The notes under the pieces were generated by a model that searched no databases, was not told where the DNA came from, and saw only the letters and a list, made by a program, of their open reading frames with translations. DNA of 64,000 bases from Streptomyces sp. R44 (GTDB taxonomy: Bacteria > Actinomycetota > Actinomycetes > Streptomycetales > Streptomycetaceae), in the NCBI RefSeq assembly GCF_041053105.1, contig NZ_CP163444.1:620001-684000 (forward strand). The letters are read 5' to 3'. Shown one piece after another: positions 24,930 to 33,431 of this stretch (position 1 is its first letter; each line of letters starts with the position of its first letter). Made by a program: the position numbers and the translations under genes.

Positions 24930-26210
24930 ATGCATGTCCTTGTGGTGCACAACCGCTACTCCTCGGCGCAGCCGAGCGGGGAGAACCGCGTCGTCGACGA
25001 GGAGGTGGGGCTGCTGCGCGCGGCCGGCCACCGGGTCGACGTGTTCGAGCGGCGCAGCGACGACATCGCCGCGCGGTCCCTGCTCGGCAAGGTCGCGGTG
25101 CCGCTGCTCGTGCCGTGGAACCCGGCGGTCCGCTCGGAGCTCGCCGCCCGGCTCCGCGCCGAGCGGCCGGACGTGGTGCACGTCCACAACGTCTTCCCGC
25201 TCCTGTCCCCCGCGGTCCTCGCGGGCTGCGCCGACGCCGGGGTGCCCGTCGTCGCCACGCTGCACAACTACGCCCAGGTGTGCCCGCCCGGCACGCTGCA
25301 CCGGGACGGTCGGCCGTGCACCGAGTGCGTCGGGTCGAAGGCGTCGCTGCCCGGGATCCGGCACGGCTGCTACCGGGACTCCCGCCTCGCGACGGTTCCG
25401 CTCGCGGTCAGCCTGTCGGTGAACCGGCGTCGTTGGTGGTCCGGTGTGGAGCGGTTCTTCTGCATCTCCGCGACGCAGCGCGACCTCCTGGTGCGCTCCG
25501 GCATGCCGGCCGGGCGGCTGACGGTGAAGCCCAACTTCGTGCCCGACCCGGGCACGGTCCGTGAGGGCGCCGGCGAGCATCTGCTCTTCCTCGGCCGGCT
25601 CTCGGAGGCCAAGGGCGTACGGGTGCTCATGGCCGCGTGGGACGAGATCGCCGCGGTCGGCGGGGTGGGCGTGCCGCTGGTGCTCGCCGGTTCGGGGCCC
25701 ATGGAGCGGGAGGTGACCGCGTGGGCGGCGGGCCGGGACGACGTCCGGTACGCCGGCCTCCTGGACCCGGCGGAGTGCCGGCGGGTCACCGCGCGGTCGG
25801 TCGCCGTGGTGGCACCGTCGCTGGCCAGGGAGACCTTCGGTCTGGTGGTCGGGGAGGCGATGGCGGCGGGCGTCCCGGCCGTCGCCGCCGGCCACGGGGG
25901 CTATGTCGACCTCGTGGAGGAGGGGGTGACCGGGCTGCTGCACAGCCCGGGCGAGCCCGCCTCGCTCGCGTCCGGGATCCGGCGGATCACGGCCGACCCG
26001 GGGCGCAACCAGGAGATGGGCCGGGCGGCCCGGCGCCGGTACGAGCTGGGGTTCAGCCCCGCCGTCGGCCTCGCCCGCCTGGTGGAGGAGTACCGCACCG
26101 CGATCGCGGGGCGGTCGGGCGGCGCGCACGGCGCGCCGCCGGTGGGGAACGACAAGGCCGACTCGCGACGGGTCACCCGCGCGAGCGGAGATGGGGGGCA
26201 GCAGAAATGA
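24930..26210 (+). CDS. Glycosyltransferase family 4 (GT-B)
   Basis: This 426-aa enzyme is probably one of the repeat-unit transferases. The N-terminal domain contains HNRY...GENRVV, VVHVHNVFPLLSP and LHNYAQVCPPGTL with several Cys residues (CTEC). The C-terminal domain has FLGRLSEAKGV, AGSGPME and the E-x7-E donor motif around SLARETFGLVVGEAMAAGVP. It resembles WcaL/PimB-like GT4 enzymes in general shape. The ATG at 24930 follows GGAGGTGA 6 nt upstream and is 7 bp from the previous stop; the end overlaps the next gene by 4 bp. Sugar specificity is unknown. Confidence 0.87.
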   Translation: MHVLVVHNRYSSAQPSGENRVVDEEVGLLRAAGHRVDVFERRSDDIAARSLLGKVAVPLLVPWNPAVRSELAARLRAERPDVVHVHNVFPLLSPAVLAGCADAGVPVVATLHNYAQVCPPGTLHRDGRPCTECVGSKASLPGIRHGCYRDSRLATVPLAVSLSVNRRRWWSGVERFFCISATQRDLLVRSGMPAGRLTVKPNFVPDPGTVREGAGEHLLFLGRLSEAKGVRVLMAAWDEIAAVGGVGVPLVLAGSGPMEREVTAWAAGRDDVRYAGLLDPAECRRVTARSVAVVAPSLARETFGLVVGEAMAAGVPAVAAGHGGYVDLVEEGVTGLLHSPGEPASLASGIRRITADPGRNQEMGRAARRRYELGFSPAVGLARLVEEYRTAIAGRSGGAHGAPPVGNDKADSRRVTRASGDGGQQK

Positions 26211-27442
26211 CACGATGCCGACTCTGCGGTTCGGCGGCGCTGGCGAGCGTCGTCGATCTGGGGGCGACCCCGCCGTGCGAGAGCTTCCTCGCCGCGGACC
26301 GGCTGGACCTGCCGGAGCCCGCGTACCCGCTGCATCTGCGGGTGTGCACCGACTGCTGGCTGGCGCAGATACCGCCGCTGATCACGCCCGAGGAGACGTT
26401 CAAGGAGTACGCGTACTTCTCCTCGTTCTCGACCTCCTGGGTGGAGCACGCGCGGGTGTTCGTCGCCGACGCCGTGGAGCGGGCGGGCCTCGGCCCCGAC
26501 GCGTTCGTGGTCGAGGTGGCGAGCAACGACGGCTATCTGCTGAAGCACGTGGTGGACCGCGGGATCCGCTGCCTGGGCATCGAGCCGTCGGTGAACGTCG
26601 GTGCCGCGGCGCGGGACGCGGGGGTGCCCACGCTCACGGAGTTCCTGTCTCCGGAGACCGGTGCGGCCGTCCGTGCCGAGCACGGCCCGGCGGACCTGGT
26701 CGTGGCCAACAACGTGTACGCGCACATCCCCGACGTCGTGGGGTTCACCCAGGGGCTGCGCGCCCTGGTCGCCGACGACGGCTGGGTCTCCATCGAGGTG
26801 CAGCACCTGCTGACCCTGATCGAGGAGAACCAGTACGACACGATCTACCACGAGCACTTCCAGTACTACACGGTCGCGTCCGCGATCCGGGCGCTCGCGA
26901 GCGGCGGTCTCACCCTGGTGGACGTCGAGCTGCTGCCCACGCACGGCGGCTCCATCCGGCTGTGGGCGCGGCCGTCCGAGGTGGCCGGCGAGCCGACGGC
27001 CCGGGTGGCCGAGGTGCTCGACCGGGAGAAGGCCGCCGGGCTCCAGGAGCTGTCCGGGTACGCCGAGTTCTCCGCCCGGGTGGCCAAGGTGCGCCGGGAC
27101 CTGCTGCGCTTCCTCATCGACGCGGCGGAGCACGGCAAGACGGTCGTCGGGTACGGCGCGCCGGGCAAGGGCAACACCCTGCTCAACCACTGCGGGATCC
27201 GGCCCGACCTGCTCGCGTACACGGTCGACCGCAATCCGTACAAGCACGGGAAGTTCACCCCGGGCACCCGCATCCCGATCCTGGCGCCCGAGCAGATCGC
27301 GGCCGACCGGCCGGACTACGTCCTCGTCCTCCCGTGGAACCTGCGGGCCGAGCTGGTCGAGCAGTTGTCCTTCGTGCACGAGTGGGGCGGCCGCCTTGTC
27401 TTCCCCATCCCGGAACTGAGCGTGGTCGAGGTGGAGCGATGA
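26207..27442 (+). CDS. Sugar C-methyltransferase (TylC3/Methyltransf_13-23-14 type)
   Basis: This 411-aa protein has the three-part architecture of NDP-4-keto-sugar 3-C-methyltransferases. A zinc-binding N-terminus has C4-x2-C7 and C47-x2-C50. The SAM-binding core has VVEVASNDGYLLK and later QYDTIYHEHFQYY. The C-terminal Rossmann-like part has GKTVVGYGAPGKGNTLLN and YTVDRNPYKHGK. Known members methylate C3 of dTDP- or CDP-4-keto-6-deoxyhexoses to make branched sugars. Here it sits directly before a cytidylyltransferase (ATGA overlap), suggesting a CDP-linked substrate. ATG 26207 overlaps the previous stop. Confidence 0.87.
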   Translation: MTRCRLCGSAALASVVDLGATPPCESFLAADRLDLPEPAYPLHLRVCTDCWLAQIPPLITPEETFKEYAYFSSFSTSWVEHARVFVADAVERAGLGPDAFVVEVASNDGYLLKHVVDRGIRCLGIEPSVNVGAAARDAGVPTLTEFLSPETGAAVRAEHGPADLVVANNVYAHIPDVVGFTQGLRALVADDGWVSIEVQHLLTLIEENQYDTIYHEHFQYYTVASAIRALASGGLTLVDVELLPTHGGSIRLWARPSEVAGEPTARVAEVLDREKAAGLQELSGYAEFSARVAKVRRDLLRFLIDAAEHGKTVVGYGAPGKGNTLLNHCGIRPDLLAYTVDRNPYKHGKFTPGTRIPILAPEQIAADRPDYVLVLPWNLRAELVEQLSFVHEWGGRLVFPIPELSVVEVER

Positions 27443-28233
27443 AGGTCGTACTGTTCTGCGGCGGTTACGGGATGCGGATGCGGAGCGGCGCCGCCGACGA
27501 CGTGCCCAAGCCGATGGCGATGGTCGGTCCGCGGCCGCTGATCTGGCACGTCATGCGCTATTACGCGCACTACGGGCACACGGAGTTCATCCTGTGCCTC
27601 GGGTACGGCGCGCACCACATCAAGGACTTCTTCCTCAACTACGAGGAGACGACGTCCAACGACTTCGTGCTGCGCGGCGGGCGGACCGAGCTGCTGTCCA
27701 CCGATATAGCCGACTGGACGATCACGTTCGCGCAGACCGGCATCGAGTCGCCGATCGGGGAGCGGCTGCGCCGGGTGCGGCACCACCTGGACGGCGACGA
27801 GATGTTCCTCGCCAACTACGCCGACGTGCTCACCGACGCCCCGCTGCCGGAGATGATCGACCGCTTCTCCCGGCGGGACGCGGGCGCGTCGATGACGGTG
27901 GTGCCGCCGCAGTCCTCGTTCCACTGCGTGGACCTGGCCGAGGACGGTCTGGTGGGGGGCATCACCGCGGTGAGCGACATGCCGCTGTGGGAGAACGGCG
28001 GCTACTTCGTGCTCCGCCAGGAGGTCTTCGACCACATACCGGAGGGCGGGGACCTGGTCGCCGACGGTTGCGCCGGCCTGGCCAAGGAAGGCCGGCTCGT
28101 GGCGTACCAGCACCGCGGCTTCTGGAAGCCGACCGACACCGTGAAGGAGCGGGCCGCGCTCGACGAGGCCTATGCCCGCGGCGAGCGCCCGTGGGCCGTG
28201 TGGGAACGGGACGCCGCGGGGGTGAAGGCGTGA
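27439..28233 (+). CDS. rfbF: Glucose-1-phosphate cytidylyltransferase family
   Basis: The product is 264 aa, the usual length of RfbF. N-terminal FCGGYGMRM replaces the canonical GGxGTR loop, and DVPKPMAMVG, RPLIWHVMRYYAHYGH and NYEETTSNDF follow the RfbF pattern rather than that of RmlA or GalU. WENGGYFVL and FWKPTDTVKER complete the active-site regions. The reaction would be CTP plus sugar-1-phosphate to CDP-sugar. No obvious CDP-glucose 4,6-dehydratase is encoded in the operon, so the product may be processed by the SDR enzyme downstream or by enzymes elsewhere. The Met in the GGYGM loop is unusual. Confidence 0.82.
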   Translation: MKVVLFCGGYGMRMRSGAADDVPKPMAMVGPRPLIWHVMRYYAHYGHTEFILCLGYGAHHIKDFFLNYEETTSNDFVLRGGRTELLSTDIADWTITFAQTGIESPIGERLRRVRHHLDGDEMFLANYADVLTDAPLPEMIDRFSRRDAGASMTVVPPQSSFHCVDLAEDGLVGGITAVSDMPLWENGGYFVLRQEVFDHIPEGGDLVADGCAGLAKEGRLVAYQHRGFWKPTDTVKERAALDEAYARGERPWAVWERDAAGVKA

Positions 28234-28892
28234 TCCGGCTGGGGTCCGGGCGCCTTGAGCGGATCGTCGCGGTGGGGGCGCACTGCGACGACATCGCGAT
28301 CGGCGCCGGAGGAACTCTCCTGACGCTGTGTCACGCGCGGCCCGGCATCCGGGTCGACGCGCTGGTGCTCTCCGGCGGTGGCGGCGAGCGCGAGGACGAG
28401 GAGCGGGCCGCGCTCGCCGCCTTCTGCCCGGGCGCCGACCTGCGGCTCACCGTGCTCAAGCTGCCGGACGGCCGGCTGCCTGCGCACTGGGAGGAGGCCA
28501 AGGCCGCCGTGGAGGAGCTGCGCGAGCGCACCGACCCGGATCTGATCCTGGCCCCGCGCACCGAGGACGCTCACCAGGATCACCGCGGCCTGGCGCAGCT
28601 GCTGCCCACCGCGTTCCGCGACCATCTCGTGCTCGGCTACGAGATCGTCAAGTGGGACGGCGATCTCGGCCGTCCGACGGCGTACCAGCCGCTGACGCCG
28701 GAGGTCGCGGAGGAGAAGGTCCGGCTGTTGCAGGAGCACTACGCCTCGCAGCGGCACCGGCCCTGGTACGACCGGGAGGCCTTCCTCGGCCTCGCGCGCA
28801 TCCGCGGCATCGAATGCCACGCGCGCTACGCCGAGGCGTTCGCCGTCACCAAACTCACGCTCGATCTCGGCACTTTCAATCTGGGGGAATGA
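28230..28892 (+). CDS. PIG-L family deacetylase
   Basis: This 220-aa zinc hydrolase has AHCDD (H18, D20, D21) near the N-terminus and AHQDHRG (H115-H118), the two metal-binding motifs of the PIG-L/LmbE family. Characterised members deacetylate GlcNAc-inositol, bacillithiol precursors or sugar intermediates. Within a nucleotide-sugar block, removal of an N-acyl group from a sugar (or its transient protection) is the likely role, but this is inferred. GTG 28230 overlaps the cytidylyltransferase stop as GTGA. No signal peptide; cytosolic. Confidence 0.85.
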   Translation: MIRLGSGRLERIVAVGAHCDDIAIGAGGTLLTLCHARPGIRVDALVLSGGGGEREDEERAALAAFCPGADLRLTVLKLPDGRLPAHWEEAKAAVEELRERTDPDLILAPRTEDAHQDHRGLAQLLPTAFRDHLVLGYEIVKWDGDLGRPTAYQPLTPEVAEEKVRLLQEHYASQRHRPWYDREAFLGLARIRGIECHARYAEAFAVTKLTLDLGTFNLGE

Positions 28893-28895
28893 ACC

Positions 28896-29921
28896 TTGCG
28901 CGTACTGCTGACCGGACACCAGGGCTACCTGGGCACCGTGATGGCCCCGGTCCTCGCGGCCGCCGGACACGAGGTCGTCGGTCTCGACTCCGGCCTGTTC
29001 GCCGACTCCGTCCTCGGCCCGCGCCCCGCCGACCCGTCCGGGCACCGGGTGGACCTGCGCGACGTCACGGCCGAGCACGTGGCCGGGGTGGACGCCGTGA
29101 TCCACCTGGCCGCGCTCTCCAACGACCCGCTGGGATCGCTGGCGCCGGAGCTCACCTACGACATCAACCACCACGCGTCCGTCCACCTGGCCCGGCTGGC
29201 CCGCGACGCCGGGGTGCGGCGCTTCCTGTACGCGTCGACCTGCTCGGTCTACGGGGCCGCCGGCGGCGACGAGCTGGTGACCGAGGACGCCCCGCTGCGA
29301 CCGGTCACGCCGTACGCGGAGTCCAAGGTGCGGGTGGAGGACGACCTGCACGCGCTGGCCGACGGCGACTTCACCCCGGTGTACATGCGCAACGCCACCG
29401 CCTTCGGTTTCTCCCCCAGGCTGCGCGCCGACATCGTGCTGAACAACCTGGTGGGCCACGCCCTGCTGTCCGGCGAGGTCCTCGTCCTCTCCGACGGCAC
29501 TCCCTGGCGTCCGCTCGTGCACGCCGTGGACATCGCGCGGGCCTTCACGGCCGCGCTGACGGCGCCGCGCGAGGCCGTGCACGACCGGGCGTTCAACATC
29601 GGCAGCGAGACCAACAACGTCACGGTCGCCGAGATCGCCGAGCAGGTCGCCGAGGCGGTGGACGGCGCGAAGGTGAGGATCACCGGGGAGAACGGCGCCG
29701 ACCCGCGGTCGTACCGGGTGGACTTCGCCCGGTTCCGCGCCGCGATCCCCGGCTTCGACTGCGAGTGGACGGTGCGGCAGGGCGCGCTCGAACTCGCCGA
29801 GGCGTACCGGAAGCACGGTCTGACCCGGGAGGCCTTCGAGCAGCGCTTCACCCGCCTCGCCGTGCTGCGCGCGGCGTCCGAGGCCGGTGCGGTCGACGAC
29901 ACCCTGCGGTGGCGCCGATGA
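28896..29921 (+). CDS. NAD-dependent epimerase/dehydratase (extended SDR)
   Basis: The product is 341 aa. TGHQGYLG at residues 6-13 is the TGxxGxxG nucleotide-binding motif. STCSVYG with the downstream YAESK gives the Ser/Thr, Tyr and Lys catalytic residues, all intact. The C-terminal half has NIGSETNNVT and DPRSYRVDF. It belongs with GalE/RmlB-like nucleotide-sugar enzymes; epimerisation, dehydration or reduction cannot be separated from sequence alone. TTG 28896 is the only sensible start, with GGGGA upstream, 3 bp after the PIG-L stop; the end overlaps the next gene by 4 bp. Confidence 0.87.
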   Translation: MRVLLTGHQGYLGTVMAPVLAAAGHEVVGLDSGLFADSVLGPRPADPSGHRVDLRDVTAEHVAGVDAVIHLAALSNDPLGSLAPELTYDINHHASVHLARLARDAGVRRFLYASTCSVYGAAGGDELVTEDAPLRPVTPYAESKVRVEDDLHALADGDFTPVYMRNATAFGFSPRLRADIVLNNLVGHALLSGEVLVLSDGTPWRPLVHAVDIARAFTAALTAPREAVHDRAFNIGSETNNVTVAEIAEQVAEAVDGAKVRITGENGADPRSYRVDFARFRAAIPGFDCEWTVRQGALELAEAYRKHGLTREAFEQRFTRLAVLRAASEAGAVDDTLRWRR

Positions 29922-31192
29922 CCGCGCCCGGTGAGCAGATGTACGAGCTGGTGGAGCGGCTCTACCCGCTCTGCCGGTCCATCACCGGCGACGGTGTGCG
30001 CGCCACCCTGGACATCGTCGGCGAGTACATCCCGCTCGAGGTGCACGAGGTGCCGACCGGGACGCAGGTGCTGGACTGGACGGTGCCGCAGGAGTGGAAC
30101 ATCCGGGACGCGTACGTCGCCGACTCCACGGGCACGAGGGTCGTCGACTTCGCCGCGTCCAGCCTGCACGTGCTCGGCTACAGCGTGCCGGTGTCGGCGA
30201 CCATGCCGCTGGCCGAGCTGCGGCAGCACCTGCACACCCTGCCGGACCAGCCGGGCCTCGTGCCGTACCGCACCAGCTACTACCAGCGGGAATGGGGGTT
30301 CTGCCTGGCCCAGGACACCCTGGACGCGCTGCCGGACGGCGACTACGAGGTGCGGATCGACTCCACCCTCGAGGACGGGCACCTCACCTACGCCGAGCAC
30401 GTGGTCCCGGGGCGGGTCCCGGACGAGGTGATCGTCTCCTGCCACGTCTGCCACCCGTCGCTGGCCAACGACAACCTGGCCGGCATCGCGGTGGCGACGT
30501 TCCTGGCCCGGGAGCTGGCCGAGCGGACGCCGTACTACACGTACCGGTTCCTGTTCGCACCCGGCACCATCGGGGCGATCACCTGGCTGGCCCGCAACAG
30601 GGAGCGGGTCGAGAACGTGAAGCACGGACTCGTCCTGGCCTGCGCCGGCGACTCGGGCCGGGTGACGTACAAGCGGAGCAGGCGCGGTGAGGCGGAGATC
30701 GACCGGGTGATGCAGCACGTCCTGACCGCCTCCGAACGCCCGCACCAGGTCAATGAGTTCACTCCGTACGGCTACGACGAGCGGCAGTTCTGCTCGCCCG
30801 GCTTCGACCTCGGCGTGGGCTCGCTGTGCCGGACCCCGTACGCCGGTTATCCCGAGTACCACACCTCGGCGGACAACCTGGACTTCGTCTCCCCCGAGGC
30901 GATGACGGACACCCTGGCCGTCTGCCGCGAGGCGTTCGACGTCCTGGACCGCAACCGGCGGTACGTCAACCTCAGTCCGTACGGCGAACCACAGCTGGGA
31001 CGGCGGGGGTTGTACGAGTCGCTCGGCGGCCGCAGCGACGCGAAGCAGGCCCAGATGGCCATGCTCTGGGTGCTCAGCCTCTCCGACGGCGAGCACGGTC
31101 TGCTCGACGTCGCCGAGCGGTCCGGGCTGCCGTTCGACACCGTCGCCGTCGCGGCCGACGCCCTGGCCGCCGCCGGGCTGATCAAGGAATGA
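29918..31192 (+). CDS. DUF4910 aminopeptidase-like protein
   Basis: The 424-aa product matches DUF4910/DUF2172 proteins, whose core resembles zinc M28-type peptidases. Metal-site candidates are HVCHPSLANDNLAG (about 176-189) and later EYHTSADNLDF. The C-terminal 70 residues look like a winged helix (LSDGEHGLLDVAERSGLPF), typical of the family. These genes recur in polysaccharide and deoxysugar loci next to RfbF, PIG-L and C-methyltransferase genes, as here, so a small-molecule amidohydrolase or sugar-modifying role is more likely than protein digestion. No signal peptide. Start and stop both overlap neighbours as ATGA. Confidence 0.8.
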   Translation: MTAPGEQMYELVERLYPLCRSITGDGVRATLDIVGEYIPLEVHEVPTGTQVLDWTVPQEWNIRDAYVADSTGTRVVDFAASSLHVLGYSVPVSATMPLAELRQHLHTLPDQPGLVPYRTSYYQREWGFCLAQDTLDALPDGDYEVRIDSTLEDGHLTYAEHVVPGRVPDEVIVSCHVCHPSLANDNLAGIAVATFLARELAERTPYYTYRFLFAPGTIGAITWLARNRERVENVKHGLVLACAGDSGRVTYKRSRRGEAEIDRVMQHVLTASERPHQVNEFTPYGYDERQFCSPGFDLGVGSLCRTPYAGYPEYHTSADNLDFVSPEAMTDTLAVCREAFDVLDRNRRYVNLSPYGEPQLGRRGLYESLGGRSDAKQAQMAMLWVLSLSDGEHGLLDVAERSGLPFDTVAVAADALAAAGLIKE

Positions 31193-32487
31193 CACCGATG
31201 ACCACCGAGGAGGAGGAGAGGCCGGCGGCGCGGCGGACCGGCAGGCGGGCGCTCGTCGGCCGGCTGTCCTGGGGCCTCGCCGACCAGGCGGCCTCCAGCA
31301 TGTCCAACTTCGCGGTGGGCATCTATGTGGCCCGCTCCCTCGGGGTGACCGCGTTCGGTGTGTTCAGCCTGGCCTGGGTGACGTACGGCGTGGTCCTGAA
31401 CGTCTCCCGCGGGGTGGCCACCGACCCGCTGGTGGTGCGTTTCAGCAGTGTGCCGACCGCGTCCTGGCGCACGGCGGTGGCCCGGTCGTCGGGCGCCGCG
31501 CTCGGCGTCGGGACCGCCGTCGGCGTGGCGTGTCTGCTGGTCGGCCTGGCCCTCGGCGGCAGCGTGGGGTCCGCGTTCGCCTCCCTGGGCGTCGTCCTGC
31601 CGGGGCTGCTGCTGCAGGACGCCTGGCGGTTCGCCTTCTTCGCCGCCGGCGCCGGGAAGAAGGCATTCGTCAACGACCTGGTGTGGGGCGTCGCGCTCGT
31701 CCCGGCCATGGTGGTGGCGGACCATGTGGGCAGCGTGGCCGCCTTCGTGCTCGCCTGGGGCGCGTCCGCCGCGGTGGCCGCGGGGTACGGCCTGCTCCAG
31801 TCCGGGATCCGGCCCCGGACGGGCGAGGCACTCGGGTGGCTGCGCGAACAGCGCGATCTCGGGTACCGGTACCTCGTCGAGAACGTCAGCCTCAGCGGCG
31901 CGGGCCAGCTGCGGGCGTACGGACTGGGCGCGATCGCCGGGCTCGGCGCGGTGGGCGCGGTCCGGGGTGCGGAACTCCTGCTCGGCCCGTTCCTCGCCCT
32001 CCTGATGGGCCTGTCCCTGGTCACCGTCGCGGAGGCGGCGCGGGTCCTCAAGCGGGCCCCGCACCGGCTCGGCACCTTCTGTCTCGTCCTCGGCGGCGGG
32101 CAGGCCGCCGCCGCGGTGCTCTGGGGCGCGGCGCTGCACCTCGTCCCGGAAGGCATCGGTGAGCTCGTGCTCGGCGACGTCTGGCCCTCCGCCGCGAAGC
32201 TCATCATCCCGGTCACCCTCGGCCTCGCGGGCGCCGGCCTCGGCACCGGCGCGGCGGCCGGGCTGCGCGCGCTCGGCGCGGCCAAGCGCAGCCTGCGCGC
32301 CCAGCTGTTCGCCTCCCTGTGCTACGCCGCCGGCGGCCTCGGCGGAGCGGCCGCGGCCGGCGCGGCCGGCTCGGCCTGGGGCGTCGCCGCCGCGACGCTG
32401 GGCAGCTCGACCGTGTGGTGGCTGCAACTGCGGTCCGCCCTGCGCGAGCACCACCGGAACTCCATCACCGAAGTGAGGACCTCATGA
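31189..32487 (+). CDS. Wzx-like polysaccharide flippase
   Basis: This 432-aa protein has about twelve hydrophobic helices starting near residue 35 after a charged N-terminus rich in Glu and Arg. It has the look of the MOP superfamily (Wzx/MATE), with SNFAVGIYVARSLG and FGVFSLAWVTYG in the first helical pair. It should flip lipid-linked repeat units across the membrane for the polymerase at 23645. ATG 31189 overlaps the previous stop; ATG 31198 is an equally good alternative, giving 429 aa. The next gene overlaps by 4 bp. Confidence 0.82.
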   Translation: MTPMTTEEEERPAARRTGRRALVGRLSWGLADQAASSMSNFAVGIYVARSLGVTAFGVFSLAWVTYGVVLNVSRGVATDPLVVRFSSVPTASWRTAVARSSGAALGVGTAVGVACLLVGLALGGSVGSAFASLGVVLPGLLLQDAWRFAFFAAGAGKKAFVNDLVWGVALVPAMVVADHVGSVAAFVLAWGASAAVAAGYGLLQSGIRPRTGEALGWLREQRDLGYRYLVENVSLSGAGQLRAYGLGAIAGLGAVGAVRGAELLLGPFLALLMGLSLVTVAEAARVLKRAPHRLGTFCLVLGGGQAAAAVLWGAALHLVPEGIGELVLGDVWPSAAKLIIPVTLGLAGAGLGTGAAAGLRALGAAKRSLRAQLFASLCYAAGGLGGAAAAGAAGSAWGVAAATLGSSTVWWLQLRSALREHHRNSITEVRTS

Positions 32488-33431
32488 CCGCCCGACCCAG
32501 GCTGACCATCGGCCTGCCCGTCTACAACGGCGAGGAGTACCTCGCCGAATCGCTCGACGCCCTGCTCGGACAGACCTACGAGGACTTCGAGCTGATCATC
32601 TCCGACAACGCCTCGACCGACGGGACGCAGGACATCAGCCGCGCCTACGCGGCGAAGGACTCGCGGGTGCGGTACGTCCGGCTGCCCCGGAACGTCGGTG
32701 CCACGCCGAACCACAACCGGGTGTTCGCCGAGTGCCGCACCGAGCTGTTCAAGTGGGCCTCGCACGACGACCTGTACGCCCGGGACCTGCTCCGCCGCTG
32801 CGTGGAGGCGCTCGACGAGCGGCCGGACGTGATCCTCGCCCACGCGGACCAGGCCGTCATCGACGAGGACGGCCAGGTGAAGGTCCCGTACGAGTACGGG
32901 CTCGCCACCGCCTCGCCGCACGCGCCGGTGCGCTTCCGCAGCATGCTGTTCGAGCCCGGCGGCGACGACTTCTACGGGGTGATTCGGGCCGATGTGCTGC
33001 GCCGGGTGAAGCCGCTCGACAGCTACCACCACGCGGACCGCACGTTCGTCTGCGAGATCGGCCTGCACGGCCGCTTCCACCAGGTGCCGGAGCTGCTCTA
33101 CTTCCGCCGCGACCACCCCACCCGCGCCGAGCGGGCCAACCCGTCCAAGCGCTCCCGGTGCGTCAACCTGGACCCGCGGCGGGCCGGCCCGCTGCACCCG
33201 ACGCCCCGGCTGCTCGCCGAGTACGTCTGGGGTTTCATCGACGCGATCCGGCGGGCGCCGCTGTCCGCCGCCGACCGGCGCGCCTGCTACCGCCACCTGG
33301 TGGAGTGGGCGACCAGCCGGGCCCGGCCCGGCGCCGGCGAGCGGGTCGAGGACCGTGCCCCGGTCGACCCGGCCCGGCTCGAGGTCTCCGTCGACGCCCT
33401 GGTCGCCGGGCGCGAGGGCAGGCGGGCATGA
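32484..33431 (+). CDS. Glycosyltransferase family 2 (GT-A)
   Basis: This 315-aa enzyme opens with LTIGLPVYNGEEYLAESLDA, the GT2 signature, followed by ISDNASTDGT. The metal-binding acidic motif is ASHDDLYA (about 91-98), and HADQAV follows. It has no transmembrane segment, so it acts at the cytoplasmic face on lipid-linked acceptors. The C-terminal tail of about 90 residues is Arg-rich and poorly conserved. It is coupled by ATGA overlaps to the flippase before and the pyruvyltransferase after it. Confidence 0.88.
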   Translation: MTARPRLTIGLPVYNGEEYLAESLDALLGQTYEDFELIISDNASTDGTQDISRAYAAKDSRVRYVRLPRNVGATPNHNRVFAECRTELFKWASHDDLYARDLLRRCVEALDERPDVILAHADQAVIDEDGQVKVPYEYGLATASPHAPVRFRSMLFEPGGDDFYGVIRADVLRRVKPLDSYHHADRTFVCEIGLHGRFHQVPELLYFRRDHPTRAERANPSKRSRCVNLDPRRAGPLHPTPRLLAEYVWGFIDAIRRAPLSAADRRACYRHLVEWATSRARPGAGERVEDRAPVDPARLEVSVDALVAGREGRRA